Shown here: positions 11,649 to 37,400 of the stretch, one piece after another
Layout: every line of letters begins with the position of its first letter
Numbering within the stretch: the stretch's first letter is position 1
Assembly: GCA_007922225.1 (NCBI GenBank)
Contig: ML680092.1
Location: forward strand, 124,001 to 188,000
Direction of reading: 5' to 3'
DNA length: 64,000 bases
From: Emydura subglobosa
Lineage: Eukaryota; Chordata; Testudines; Chelidae
The notes under the pieces: model-generated
Database searches by the model: none
Seen by the model: only the letters and a program-made list of their open reading frames with translations
Told to the model about the DNA's origin: nothing
Position numbers and translations under genes: made by a program

Positions 11649-11965
11649 CTATAAAGAGCAATAAAGGAAATGACTGGAGAAGGCAGGGCCTCACCCCTGA
11701 TATAAATGACAATGGTTAATAGAGAGAGATTAGAAAACTGTACAGCACTGCAAGCAGAACCCAGGAATCCCAGTTCTCAGCCTCTCTTGCTCTAACCCAC
11801 TAGAGCCCCCACCCCCCTGCTAGCCTGCTCTCCTTCTAAAGCTCCCACCCCACCTGCCCTCTAACCCATTAGATCCCTCTCCCTTCTCTGAGCTGGGGAT
11901 ATACCCAGGAATCCTAACTCCCAGGCAACCCCACCCCACAAGATCTCCCTCCCCACTAAAGCGGG
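11649..11965 (+). repeat. Direct repeat A (right copy)
   Basis: Second copy of the block at 8,578-8,940, in the same orientation, starting ATAAAGAGCAATAAAGGAAA and ending near CCCCACCCCACAAGATCTCC. It again contains reversed MIR-like units. 11,966-12,440 continues as non-coding DNA with no recognised feature beyond a further MIR-like scrap near 11,965-11,990. Confidence 0.65.
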
Positions 11966-12439
11966 GCATAGAACCCAGGCGTCCTGACTCTACTCTGCCC
12001 TGGCTGTGTGAGTTTGCACGGGGGTGCCCTCTGGAGCCCCAACCATCCGTGGTCAGTTTTTCCAACCCACAAACTCCAGCCACTGAAACCCAGAGAGGCC
12101 AGGATCTGCGGTTGCCCTGCCATTGTGTATCACCTGTCCTCTGGACAGAAGTGCAGCAGAAACCACACACTCATTCACCCCCCGGATTAGGTCATCATGT
12201 CACATTCTTCACAGATCACTGCTGATAAAAGCCACTTGAGTACATTCTTGGCTCTGGTTCCTTGCTTATCAAAGGCAGCTAAACCGGCTCTAATGACACT
12301 AACTAGTTACCTATTCAAGACTTTATGTTATGCTTGCAGGAGAGCAAGGAAGGCATATAAGGAGATTTCAACCTCTAGAACAGGGTTCAAAAAGAGCCCA
12401 GAGTGTGTGGGGGTGGGGAGAGACTAGCAGCTGGCCTGG

Positions 12440-12615
12440 GGGAGGGGAATGGGATATGGGGCCTTTCCCCTCTAGGGGGTGCAGGCTATAGTCCAGCCCT
12501 AGGGCAGGGGGGGCTGGTTGGCTCAGAGGGGCAGAGATTGGGACCCGGGACTTTTTCCCTTTAGGGAGCACCAGCTCTCATCCAGCCCAAGGTGGAGGGA
12601 CTGGCTGGCCCAGGG
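12440..12615 (+). repeat. About 80-bp tandem repeat family (CCCTCTAGGGGG type)
   Basis: Two to three units of the form GGGATATGGGGCCTTTCCCC-TCTAGGGGG...CAGCCC..GGTTGGCTCAG. Related arrays occur at 16,410-16,645, 26,790-26,985 (reversed), 52,320-52,620 and 54,400-54,650 (reversed), with single reversed units near 17,290-17,400. Confidence 0.55.
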
Positions 12616-12619
12616 GTAG

Positions 12620-12737
12620 AGGGTTGCCAGTTTTGGCTGGATGTATTCCAGGAGGTTTCATCGCATGACAGAGTCTTTAATTAAAGATTCATTGATTTCT
12701 GGAGACTCCAGAAAAATCCTGGGGGGCTGGCAACCCT
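12620..12737. mobile_element. 118-bp MITE with perfect 11-bp terminal inverted repeats
   Basis: AGGGTTGCCAG at 12,620-12,630 is the exact reverse complement of CTGGCAACCCT at 12,727-12,737. The interior is AT-richer than its surroundings and non-coding. The short length and inverted ends fit a non-autonomous DNA transposon. Confidence 0.7.
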
Positions 12738-13499
12738 CCCCAGAAGGGCAAGGAATGATACGAGGCCTTTTCACTTGCCCACCTTTCCTAAAAGTGAAAA
12801 ACCCATATCTAGTCCCCCCCCAGTCCCTCCCCCAACTCCAATTGGAGGTTGAAAGGTGTTAATCTCAGGATGAATGGGATATTTACAGATCATTTAAAAA
12901 CAAATTTGCTTGGATTTCCTCCATATCCCCTTACAGATCTGTGCATTATTTGCCTCCTAGGCTTTCAAATTGGCTGGATGCCCTGGAAAACCACAAACAG
13001 ACTCACTGCACCCTTCCTTGCCTATGAAAAACCCACACAGTTCACACTAGCAAACTGTCTAGAGGAGAAAGGCCACTGCAATGGGGTTGCCCCTAGCTCA
13101 ATGGTTGTGCGCAAAGTTGCAGTTGCCATTGCCCAGAACAAAAATGAGTCAGTGCAATACATACTGTCAGACACTAGGGGGAGACAGGAGACGGCACCCA
13201 GACTGTAGCACAGCGCCCCTAGCGCCACACTGGAGAATTGCGGCCAGCCCTTATGGCATAGCTTCACTCCCTATCACAGTGCTAAGGTCGTTCACACGCT
13301 CCGGCCCAGAGGAAATGGGGTGGGGGGAGGGGCTGATGAAGCCCCTGATGGAGGCCCCTCCCCATGGCTCAGGGCTTTCATCCCGAGGGCAGGTGTGAAT
13401 AGAACCAGTCTGCCCCTGCTGAGCCAATTAGCACCTCACCTCCCTGCTCCCAGCCCCGAGGCCATGGGAAGGGAACTGCATACACTGCATAAAAACCGA

Positions 13500-13880
13500 C
13501 ACCAGCAGCCCCTCCCCCGCATTCATACACACGGACATCCCATTCATACGCATCCACACATGGCATCTACACCCCATTCACACACACACTGCATATACGC
13601 ACATCCCATTCATACACATACACACACATTGCATTTATGCCCCCATTCACACACACACTGCATATAGGCACATCCCATTCATAAATACACACACACCCCA
13701 TTCACACACACACACACACTGCATTCATACACACACATTATTCATTTATGCACATTACATTCCACAACCATTTCACACACACTGCATTCACACACACACA
13801 CACATATCCCATTCATACACATAAACACTGCATTCACACACACACACCATTTACATCCACCCACCACACACAAATTCCCA
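13500..13880 (+). repeat. CA-rich minisatellite (CACACCCATTCATA type)
   Basis: Many imperfect units built from CCCATTCAYACACACA and GCATATACGCACAT. Open frames here are low-complexity His/Thr artefacts. 12,740-13,500 holds no recognised gene. Confidence 0.75.
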
Positions 13881-14184
13881 CACTCCCTCCCTCCTCAGCA
13901 CAGTGCTAAGGGCCCAGCACCCCAGTGGCAGTGTCCGGGAGCTGCAGGGCTGGGTGAGGGGAATGGAGGAACTGGCTGGCCTGTCAGTGACCCCATCTCA
14001 CCCCTCTGTCCATGGATGCCATGGGGCCCCATCCCGAGGGTGCTGATGGGGTGACAGGGACATGGCTCATGTGCACCAGGGCAGGAAACAATAAATGTTT
14101 CCCTTCTGGCTCAGGAGGGTGAGTCAGCCACACATTAATGGATCATGAAACCTAGAACCAGGAATGGAAGGAATGTCCGGGGAC

Positions 14185-14460
14185 TCATAGAGACCCTACC
14201 ATAACAAAGGCATATAATGAGAGTTCCTACAATAACAAAGCAGTGTGTGCAGTGTAACGAGAGACCCTACAATAACAGAACAGTGTAACTACAGACCCTA
14301 CAATGCAAAGCCTGTACAAGTGAAATCAGGGACCCTACACTAATGAGAAGCATGTACACTATACCAGAGCCCCTGCAAAAACACAGGGGTGCGCGCCGTG
14401 CAATGAGCGGCCCTACAATAACAGCGGGGAGCGATGAGCGGCCCTACAATAACTCCGGTT
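14185..14460 (+). repeat. Tandem array of 31-41-bp units upstream of the protease promoter
   Basis: About eight units share the core GACCCTACAATAAC (variants TTCCTACAATAAC, GGCCCTACAATAAC). The last two units are rich in CpG (GAGCGGCCCTACAATAAC), so the array merges into the CpG-rich promoter segment of the downstream gene. Confidence 0.65.
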
Positions 14461-14763
14461 TCGCTGGGAGCCCCAGGGTTGGGGAGCGGATCCCTCCCGG
14501 CCGGGCCCGGCCCGGTGATGAAGCGGGACAGGAGGCGGGCCCGGGCGCGACGGGGGGGTGGATCCCTGCGCAGCAGGTTGGGCGGCTTCCCTGGCTGTGA
14601 TTGAAGAGGGGGGGAGCGAGCGCTGCCTCCCAGACAGACAGACTGTGTCCGTGTACCCGGCCGGAGCCGGGAGTCAGTCACTGCGTGCACCTGTCCGTCC
14701 CGCCCGCTCCGCCCAGCGCCGCCGCCAGCCAGCGGGATTTGTCTCCGCCAGCCCGCCCGGGAC
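14380..14763 (+). promoter_or_regulatory. CpG-rich putative promoter and 5'UTR of the protease gene
   Basis: CpG dinucleotides are dense here, unlike the repeats before it, and continue through the first exon to about 15,120. No TATA box is seen, as expected for a CpG-island promoter. The ATG at 14,764 follows directly. The exact transcription start cannot be read from sequence. Confidence 0.55.
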
Positions 14764-21458
<6,695 letters not shown>

Positions 21459-21657
21459 CTCCCCACCCTCCAAGGTCAGCGTAGCACGGGAGCCCACCCC
21501 CTATGGCAGTGCAGGGACTTCCTGTTCCTCCCCCCCCCCCCCCCCCACTCAACAGGATGGTCCCAAGATTTCAAAGCCTTGGTTTCTATCCCTACCCCCT
21601 TGTCCCTGTTTGTTTCCCGCATTGTGATGCTCTTTCATGATCAGGGAATTGACGTGA

Positions 21658-22236
<579 letters not shown>

Positions 22237-22876
22237 CTCTCAGCAGCACCCTCACCAACTCCAAGTGTACAGATGCAAGAGGGGGGGAGGGAATCTTGGG
22301 GCACAGGATCTGCCATTGTGAGCGGGGTGATGGATACCCCACTAGGACTGGATTCTGCCCCCTGCTTCCCTTCCCTACAAGGCTATTTTCAGGGTGCTGG
22401 CAGGGGCAGCCCTTTGACTGTGGTTGCCCCAAAGGATTCTGGGAGGCGGCAGATTGGCCCTAGAAGAGAGCTGTTGTGGGAAGGGTCAACCCAGAGGATG
22501 AAGAAATGTTTCCCCTCTTCCTTTAACGCCAGTCATGCAGAAACAGCGGGGTTTCAGTCATGGCAAGCTGAAGAGAATCGAACGTCTGATGTTGGCAGGC
22601 TGATTTTGGCTCCTTGACACCAGGCAAACCCCCAGGGCTGGGCCGGACGGCACCCGCCGAGCTGGTTTTTCCACCCCAGGAGAATGACGGCAGGAGGGCA
22701 GGTTATAAAGGGAGGGGGAGTTCATCACACACTCCCTGCTGTGAGCTAGGGAATATTAGCACATGGAACTGTGTGTACGTGACTGTCTTTTCTCTAGGTT
22801 GTAAGCACAGACATCCCGCTTGTTCCAGGTCAGGGATGGGGTATGGAAGGAATGTCTGCCTTAAGATGAAGGGTTG

Positions 22877-22924
22877 AATAAAGAGGGTATTAGCACTATA
22901 TTGTGAGAGGCTCTTTTTAATAAA
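22877..22924 (+). terminator. Polyadenylation signals of the protease gene
   Basis: AATAAA occurs at 22,877-22,882 and again at 22,919-22,924. No AATAAA or ATTAAA lies between the two alternative last exons, so transcripts using the proximal exon probably share these signals. Confidence 0.65.
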
Positions 22925-23400
22925 GCGTTTGTGCTCTTCTACTCACTAAACCCCACTCCCCTCCCAGAGCCGGGGCTAGAAGCAGGAGTACCAGTTCTCC
23001 CCCCCCCCCCCCCCCAAACCACAGCCAGAAGCAGGCAGCCTGACCCCCACCTCTCAGTTACAAGGGCCTACAAAGCAAAGTCCAGCTCATGTCTGGCTAA
23101 ACCTTGTTTGCAAACCAAGCTGGTAGGTGCTGGGAGCAGTTAATCTAAGGTTGAGCAATGCTAATACTCCTGGTGAATCCGGGTGGGCACCGGGCCAAGG
23201 AACCAGCTGGCAGGGTGGGGGAGAGGCGCCTGGGCTGGAAGGCCTTAACCCAGGGAGGAGCAGCTAGGTCAATGATGGGGGTGCTGAATACAGGCTGGAT
23301 TGAATTTCTCCCACACCTCCTCCCCCAACCCTCTGTTCCCCCCTGGCCTGGCAGTCCGACCTTTCCCAGGCAAGCTTCATGATACACAACAGGTTGTTTA
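22925..23400. other. Short spacer between convergent genes
   Basis: Contains a reversed MIR-like scrap (22,945-22,985) and a poly-C run at about 22,999-23,015. No gene seen. Confidence 0.5.
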
Positions 23401-23403
23401 CAC

Positions 23404-23409
23404 TTTATT
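23404..23409 (-). terminator. Candidate KAT8 polyadenylation signal
   Basis: TTTATT on the plus strand reads AATAAA on the minus strand, about 1.55 kb beyond the KAT8 stop. The 3'UTR would then cover 23,390-24,964, which includes a poly-C run near 23,720. A closer signal may be used instead. Confidence 0.45.
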
Positions 23410-24964
23410 ATTTATGAAAAATACACATTTCTGAAAACAGAGAAAATACACCTGTAGGCAGCAAGCAGGAGTGTAGAGAGGGCTGTGTGGGTGTGTGGGG
23501 GAGGGGAGGTCTGCTCCAAACATTCCCCCATGCTTAAGCCCCCCCAGCAACACTTAAATGCATCTGCAGCTGCTGGTGCCAGCCTATGGATTGGAGGAGT
23601 GACATCGGTGCTGAGCGAAGAGGCCAACTCAGCAGCCCCTGGCTACAGAGGCCTCTACATATCCCTGCACTCAGGGGTGCCCCACCACTTCAGCACTCAT
23701 CCTGCTGGGAATGACACTCCCCCCCCCCCCCCCCCCGCGCGGCCCCCTGCAGTACTTGGCTTTGTGGGGGTCAGTGAGGTACAGGAACTGAATTGAGACC
23801 AGCCAAACTCATCAGACATCCAACAACCCCACCGCCCTGCTTTTCCTCCAATGCCCCACACTGGTAGAGATGGGTGGCATGGGGAGCACAGGCCAGGGAG
23901 GCAGAATCAAGGACCGATCCTGGCAGTGGGAGAGTCTGGAAACTGGGACAGGAACGCAGGGTGTGGTTGGGACACAGACATCAGAGCCTTCTAGAGCTCA
24001 CCCCCCAGCAGCCACTGAACAGGGGCGACTTTCCAGAGGCGACAGGTACGAGGTCCTGGCTTGCCAGGCAGGCAGCGGCCCATGCATGAAAGGGGCCAGG
24101 GGAAACTCAGCTCAGATCGTAGGGAGATGCCACATCAAGGAGCCCTAGAGCGGTGGCATCACCAGGGACAGAATGGGCTCTCCCTCCAGTGGCTGGCGCA
24201 TGTGGTCAGTGGGAGGTGGTTGAAAGCTGGTAAGTCAGGGCTACTGTTCTGGCCCCCCTCACCACAGCATCTGTCTCAGGGCAAGAGGGCTGCATGGTGG
24301 CAGACAGCTGATTGTATGTTAGGAGGGAATCCCACTTTACCACGGCCCTGCTATAGGGCATGTTTAAATGCAGACAGCTCGTCTCCTGCCACGGATGTCC
24401 CAGTACCGCTTCCCCTACTGCTAGCCCAGGGGATCAACTGGACAGGGAATGTCTGGCCAGCAGAGAACAGCCGGTGCCAGGCTGTCACGTTAACCCGTTA
24501 GCATCTGGGCATCTCTCCCCCTTCCCCGGCCAGCTCAGACATTCCTCCTGCCTGACTCAGCTGCTGCTGCCCCTGGTAGCCTTGCAAGCAGCCTGCACCC
24601 CCCACTGCCTCCCTGCAAATTAGCTAGTCCACCAGGGTGATACTGACCAGGGGTGCAGAGCACAACGGACTAGCTGTGAAGCAGGTCCTGGCAGGGGTGC
24701 TGTAGTTCTGCTAGGCAGGGAAAGCTCAGCCACAGCGCAGTGGGACAGGTACGGCCTATTCTGCTCAGCAACACTCCAGAGGAATGAGATGCAGCTAGAG
24801 GACAGGATGCCAGCCCTGCTGAATCGCAGCTGCCCTAATGAACGAAACACAGCTGGCGGAGTCACACAGCCCTCCCGGCTGGGCAGTTCCTCCGGTGATC
24901 TGCGGTCAGCCCAGATCCTCATGCAACTGAGGGGTTAGTTGGATGCCCGCATCCCACTGTTCCT

Positions 24965-32062
<7,098 letters not shown>

Positions 32063-32479
32063 GACAGACCGGAACTACGTCACCGGAACGGTCTCGCGAC
32101 AACAAGCCCCCTCCCAACTGGCGTTGCGGACGCCTGCAGATGACGTCACGCCCTCATAACGTAACCGTGGCGGTTACCAGGGCACCGAGGGGAGAGACAG
32201 AGGCTGGGGAGCTCCTAGTATCCCAGCATGCACCGCGCGCCCTGCCCACCCCCAGTATCCCGGCGTGCATCACCCCTTCCCCCAGTGTTCACCCAGCACA
32301 CCTGCCCCCAGCCCAGCCCCTCCCCCTTATCCAGAACTGCTCCGTTTTTTCCCAGAGCTGCCCTTCGGTCTGCCCGTGTCACCCATCGCCCCCCCCGCCA
32401 GGGATAGAACCCAGGAGTCCCGCGTCCCAGCTTCTGGTGCTGCAGCCCCTTTCCCGCCCAGAATGCCTATAAAATGCAC

Positions 32480-33300
32480 TGCCAATCTGACCAGACATTA
32501 TCAGGATTTTGAAATATATGTGATTTATTGAGGTTTTACATCAAGGAAAACGTTATCAGTTAACCAGGAGTACAGTCAACATAGGACACCCACAGATAGG
32601 GTGGAGAGACTCTAGGTTCCTACCCCCTCCAAACATGACACAGTAAAACTTTTATTCCAACATCATGACTCACGTACATGTATAAAATGTTTGCCTTCTA
32701 TCCGTGGGCCAGCAAATGATATATCAGAACTACTAGTATTGACAGCTAAAGTGAATCTCTTGTACTATTGTAAGCATTTTCTTTAGGTGCCTGATTTATT
32801 TCGCCAACAAACTATAGGTGTAGTTTGGGCAATGACTACAACATCTATTAGGGTTACATTTAAATTCACAAAATAAAACCCACCAGGTTGAAATTCACAA
32901 AACAGAATTAGGACAATTCAAGGCTATAGCCCAATATTACTGGAATAAATAACGTGATCCTCTATTATGCGACCACTCAACAATGGGCCGTTTAATCATA
33001 GCACTCAGTCAAATAACACCAGACAATATGTAACACCAGGGATATGCATCTTTTCTCTATCAGAGCCTCAGATGCAAGGAGGTAGTCATTTGAGTTACTG
33101 TCTATAGAGCCTAAATAACATAATTCATAGAGCCCTGCATGGTTACAACATTTGTATCCACATCCGATCCATGATCCGCGGATATCCGCATCTGTAGATA
33201 TAAAATGGATATCCCCAGATTTGTAGGGCTCTAATAAGTCATTCATGTAGTGTACTGAATGCCCTCTCTAGTGGTAGGTCTTTTTACAGTACTAATACTT
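32480..33300. repeat. Segmental duplication, proximal copy (3' flank of zinc-finger gene A)
   Basis: Matches 37,640-38,720 in order: CTAGTATTGACAGCTAAAG with CTAGTAGTATTGACAGTTAA; AACGTGATCCTCTATTATGC with AATATGATCCTTTATTACAT; and CACTCAACAATGGG with CACTCAACACTGGG. Each block lies 3' of one zinc-finger gene, so it may include 3'UTR. No coding domain seen. Confidence 0.6.
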
Positions 33301-33399
33301 ATACAGCACTTATAAATATTAACTAATAAAATCTCTGGTCAGTAGTGTTATCACCCTATTTAAGAGAGGGGAAACTGAGAGCTAGGAAATTACTTGCCC

Positions 33400-33600
33400 C
33401 CTCTAGTCAGCACCAGAGATAGAAACAGAATGCTGGAGTCCTGACTCCCACTCCTCCCTGCTTCAACCACTAGACTCCACCACTGGGAACAGAGCCCAGG
33501 AATCCTGATTCCCAGTCCTTCCTGCTGTAAGTAGACCACACTCCCCTGCCTTAGAGGAAAAGAGACACCAGGAATACTGGCTCCCAATCCTCTCTAGGGC
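33400..33600 (-). repeat. Reversed MIR-like SINE units
   Basis: GGAGTCCTGACTCCCACTCC and AGCCCAGGAATCCTGATTCC with CAACCACTAGACTCC. A CTATTTAAGAGAGGGGAAAC stretch at about 33,355 resembles the 3' region of MIR. Confidence 0.55.
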
Positions 33601-33859
33601 TTGCCTATGTGTGGAAATTGACCAGAATCTATGTGGAATAAGCTCCCCATGTGGACACATTATTCTGGAATAATTAGTGAGCTTCTGAAGTGGAGCACCT
33701 ACACTAGAATCAAATACCTCTTCCCCCAGAATAGAGAACCCACATGGGGAGCTATAGCAGTCAATCTGTCAATGCAGATAAGCCCTTAGACTCCCCTTCT
33801 CTTCTACTGCAATGGATATGGACACCCAACATCCTGACAGATGAAAGGAAACCCGACAA

Positions 33860-34480
33860 AGTCAGTCAGTCAATGGTGCTTGGCAGTAGTGTGGGAGAAG
33901 ACCCCAATGCATGAGTGGCAGACCTTCCCACAGTGGCTACAGGTCCACTTGTCAGATGGAGGTTGGAGCACACTCTGCTTCCTGACTCGCCTGCGGGCCT
34001 CAGCCTGGGCTCTCTCCAGACTGAGAGATTGTGTGCAGGGCTCTCCCAGTTGTCAGCGGGGATGCTGAATTCTTGAGACCTTGCTTGACCTTGTTGCTGT
34101 ATCGGAGCTTTGGCCTTCCTCTGCATTGCAGGTAGTTTTTGGAGTTGGCCACAGAGAACAGCCATCAGCAGACGATCTTGACACATACGGCCAGGGGTCC
34201 CAGCCAGCGAAGCCTCTGAGCGTCCAGCATAGTCTGCATAGACTGCAGGCTGGTTCTCTCAAAGATCTCGTTGTCAGGATTCCTTGGTCCCAAGTGACTC
34301 CAAGGATTTTTCTGAGACAGCGAAGGTGGAAGCTGTTCCATCTCCACTCCCGCTTGGAGTACGTGACCCAGCTTCCACAGCCGTAAATGGTAGTACTGAG
34401 AACCCAAGCCTAATAAACGGACACCAATGTGTTCAGGGTTAGCTGCTTGTCGTTCCAGACAGGTGAGGTAAGGCAGCAAT
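33860..34480 (-). pseudogene. LINE reverse-transcriptase C-terminal remnant
   Basis: Minus-strand frames read VWNDKQLTLNTLVSVY, ATTIYGCGSW-like and SFHLRCLRKILGVTW, followed by AQRLRWLG and an LCGQLQK stretch. This order matches the C-terminal end of LINE endonuclease/reverse-transcriptase proteins (NKQLTLNTK, LYGSESW, LRWLGHV, LLYGEL). Several stops and frame changes make it dead. It is absent from the equivalent part of the downstream duplicate, so it inserted after the duplication or was lost there. Confidence 0.6.
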
Positions 34481-34499
34481 GGATGGGCCTGTTATAATG

Positions 34500-34760
34500 A
34501 CTTGATGCAATGAGGTTAATACTCGGGTTTAGACTTTAATTCTTCCCCCCCTCCACCCCCCCTGCAACTACTGTGATGCTTCTAAATCTCAGCCTTAGCA
34601 CCCAATCAGTGAGGGGCTGGCATTTTACCAATATACAAACATACAATTAGCGCATACAAACCAATATAACACAGCCAAGAACACTGCCTTTGTAACTGTT
34701 CAGTCTGGAGTCTGTTAGTCTCTATGATGGAAGGGCTCTCAACTGTAATAAGTGACGCTT
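34500..34760. repeat. Segmental duplication, further block of proximal copy
   Basis: GAGGTTAATACTCGGG with GAGTTAACACTCAGG, and AACACTGCCTTTGTAACTGT with AACACTGTCTTTATAATCAT, align this block with 39,245-39,490. 34,760-35,080 has no recognised feature. Confidence 0.5.
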
Positions 34761-35084
34761 ACTCTAAAGATCTTCCATCTCGTGCAACAATAACTAATAT
34801 GTAGGCTCCCAGCCTGGGAGCTCTGATCCCACCAGGGGTGTGATGAACAGGTTTGTGACCGCCCTGCCCTTGATGGGAGGGGCATCCCAGGGCAGTCCTG
34901 CTTTGGAAAAGGTTCAAAGACATTAGGGTCTCTCAGGCTGGAAGCACCTTGCCTTGGCTACATTTGAACCACTAACCAGGAGGTTAGCCATCATGATGTC
35001 CCGGTAGCTTAAACCAGGACACACCATAACTTCAGTTTGCAGATACTCCCAACCTCGTTCCCCCACACACCTTCCCATCAGAGT

Positions 35085-35290
35085 TGGGAACAGATCTCAT
35101 GAGTCCCAACTCCTGGCTCTACCCACTAGACCCCACTCCCCCCTCAAAGCCAGGAATAGAACCCAAGAGTCCCCACTGCCACCCTCCCTGCTCTACACTA
35201 CTCAATCCCACTCCCTTTCCAGAGCTGGGGATAGAACTCAGGAATCTTGACCGCCACCCCCCCCCCCCCCCAACCACTAGACCCCACCCC
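35085..35290 (-). repeat. Reversed MIR-like SINE units ending in poly-C
   Basis: GAACAGATCTCATGAGTCCC, ATAGAACCCAAGAGTCCCC and ATAGAACTCAGGAATCTTG lie at about 65-75-bp spacing just 3' of the zinc-finger gene, with a C-run at about 35,258-35,270. Confidence 0.6.
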
Positions 35291-35328
35291 TGGAGCTGCA
35301 GGAAATCTAGATAAGGAATTCCCAGGCT

Positions 35329-37049
35329 CTAAGACAGGAGGACATTGACCTCGCCCAGGGTCAGGACCGCCACCGGCTCCTCACCCTGGTGCAGCTGCTG
35401 GTGGCGGGTGAACTGCTGCTTGTAGCGGAAGCTCTTCCCACAGGTGCTGCAGCCGTAGGGCTTCTCCCCTGTGTGGATGCGCCGGTGTTTGACCAGCTTG
35501 GAGTTGACGTAGAAGCCGCGCCCACAGTCGGAGCAGCGGAAAGGCTTCTCGCCCGTGTGGATGCGCTGGTGCTCGATGAGGGTGGAGCTCTGGCTGAAGC
35601 GTTTGCCGCACTCGGTGCACTCGTAGGGCCGCTCCCCAGTGTGGGTGCGGTGGTGGGACACCAGGTGGGTCTTCTTCTTGAAGCGCTTGCCGCACTCCCC
35701 ACAGGCAAAGGGCTTCTCGCCGGTGTGGGTGCGCTCATGCTTGATGAGGTTGGAGCTGAGGCTGAAGCGCTTGCCACACTCCCTGCAGCCGTAGGGCTTC
35801 TCGCCCGTGTGGGTGCGCAGGTGCTTCACCAGGTTGGAGGTGCGGCTGAAGCTCTTGCCACACTCAGGGCAGTGGAACGGAGTCTCCCCGGTGTGGGTGC
35901 GCTGGTGCTCGGTCAGGGCGGAGCTGCGGCTGAAGCTGCGCTGGCACTCGGGGCAGGTGAAAGGCTTCTCACCCGTGTGGGTGCGCTGGTGGCCCAGCAG
36001 GGTGGAGCTCTGGCTGAAGCGCTTGCCGCACTGGCCGCAGACGAAGGGACGCTCGCCCGTGTGGATCCGCATGTGCTCGATCAGCACCGAGCTCTGGCCG
36101 AAGCTCTTCTCGCACTCCATGCACCGGTAGGGCTTGGCCGCCGGCTGCCGGGCAGCAGGGCGGGGAGGTTCCAGGATGCCCAGCAGGTTGATGAAGCCCG
36201 TCTCGGAGCATGTGTGTTTAATCCGTCTCCTCCTTGGAGAGTCTCTCTGCTGGTGCTCCGCGATGCAGATCTTGGGGCACGTCCCATGTGGCTCTGCTTT
36301 ACTTGTGGTCCCATCACCTGCCAGGGGAAGACGAATCCACAGATTATCAGGATGGAAGGGACCGCTGTGATTATGTAGTCCGCATGCCTGCAAAGCACTT
36401 GGCTTGTCAGCTCTTTGGGGCAGGGACTCTCTTTTTGCTTTGTCTCTCTACAACTCCTGGGCACTACTGTAATACACCTAATACATAATATGCTGTGCCT
36501 GGCACAATGGGGGCCTGGGCCATGACTGGGCTCCTAGGACTAGCATAATATAGCTAATAAAAATGTACAGCCCCTAGCACAGCAGGATCTTGATCCATGA
36601 CTGGACTCATAGATGCCACGGTAACACACCTAATAACGTAGAGCACTTAGCCCAAGGGGGTCCTGCTCAATGGCTGGGGAATGGAATTCCTTCCCTGCAC
36701 CAAGGAGAAAAGGTGGCAAAGGGGTAAAACAACCTGATCAATAGGAACCGAATCCCTCAGAGACCTTTCCTCAGAGGGAAAAGGAAAGGCTGGTTTTGCC
36801 CCAACCTCCCATCTGAGCCCTTGAGGGACCGGGAAGGGGATTCCTCAGGACAGGTGGGAGCCTACCACAAGGACAGGGCACCTGAGCCAGACGAAAGGGG
36901 GGACGGATCATGGAAGCTTTGCTGGGGTCCCAGCTTTTCCCTTCTCCCCCGGACATTCTCTGCACTGGTGTCACTGATCCATCACCTGGGATCTCCGTTT
37001 GCTCAGAGCCCCGCAGAGCCGGGCCACACCGCTCATCCCCGTGCTCCAT
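35329..37049 (-). CDS. C2H2 zinc-finger protein A (nine fingers, KRAB-B exon frameshifted)
   Basis: The terminal exon 36,317-35,329 encodes nine consecutive C2H2 fingers (C-x2-C-x12-H-x3-H) joined by HTGEKP-type linkers, after a linker with [15 protein letters not shown]. An upstream exon at about 37,085-36,986 resembles the KRAB B box (LISQMEHGDERCGPALRGSE). Its donor joins G|GT GAT in frame. Against the KRAB exon of gene B (114 nt) it is 100 nt, so entry from a usual A-box exon would be out of frame and meet a stop. An in-frame ATG at 37,049 would give 350 residues without KRAB. No A-box exon is seen. Likely nuclear DNA-binding regulator. Confidence 0.75.
36395..36960. other. Intron of zinc-finger gene A
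   Basis: Non-coding. 36,910-36,980 (GCTTTGCTGGGGTCCCAGC, TTTTCCCTTC) matches 47,135-47,205 next to the KRAB exon of gene B, further support for the duplication. Confidence 0.6.
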
Positions 37050-37089
37050 CTGGGAGATCAGTGACGGGGGCTGGAGCGGGGAATCCTGC

Positions 37090-37400
37090 TCTCAGCAGGC
37101 GAGACAAGGCTCCAGCCCAGGCACCTCACACAGCAGAATCCATCGGTTTTCTTTCAGCCCAGCAGCATTCCAGACTAGGGGGAACCCAGTGATGATGTCA
37201 TAATAGCCCCGGGGTCACGTGATAAAGGGAAAGGGAGGGGGCGTTCCTGTTGCTAGGAGACCAAAGGAGACAAACAGGCCTATAAGTCCTCAGTGTTCTG
37301 GTTCCTGCAGGATCCGCTGTTGTTAATAAAAGACTGCCCCATGGTCATTTAGTATCCCAGTGTGCACTGCTCTCTTACCCCCCCTCCTCCTGCCCACCAT
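37090..37400. other. Upstream flank of zinc-finger gene A
   Basis: Contains TGATGATGTCATAATAG and a CACGTG E-box-like GTCACGTGATAA near 37,215, and an AATAAAA at about 37,325. No first exon or KRAB A box could be identified. Confidence 0.35.

Noticed and set aside
13320..13667. His/Thr-rich open frame
   Set aside because: Product of the CA-rich minisatellite.
13500..13880. CRISPR-like regular repeats
   Set aside because: Units are irregular, contiguous and without unique spacers; the genome is vertebrate.
35389..36378. 329-residue open frame antisense to zinc-finger gene A
   Set aside because: It mirrors the repetitive finger codons (Ala/Leu/Val-rich, no domain) and has the same counterpart opposite gene B at 42,378-43,487.
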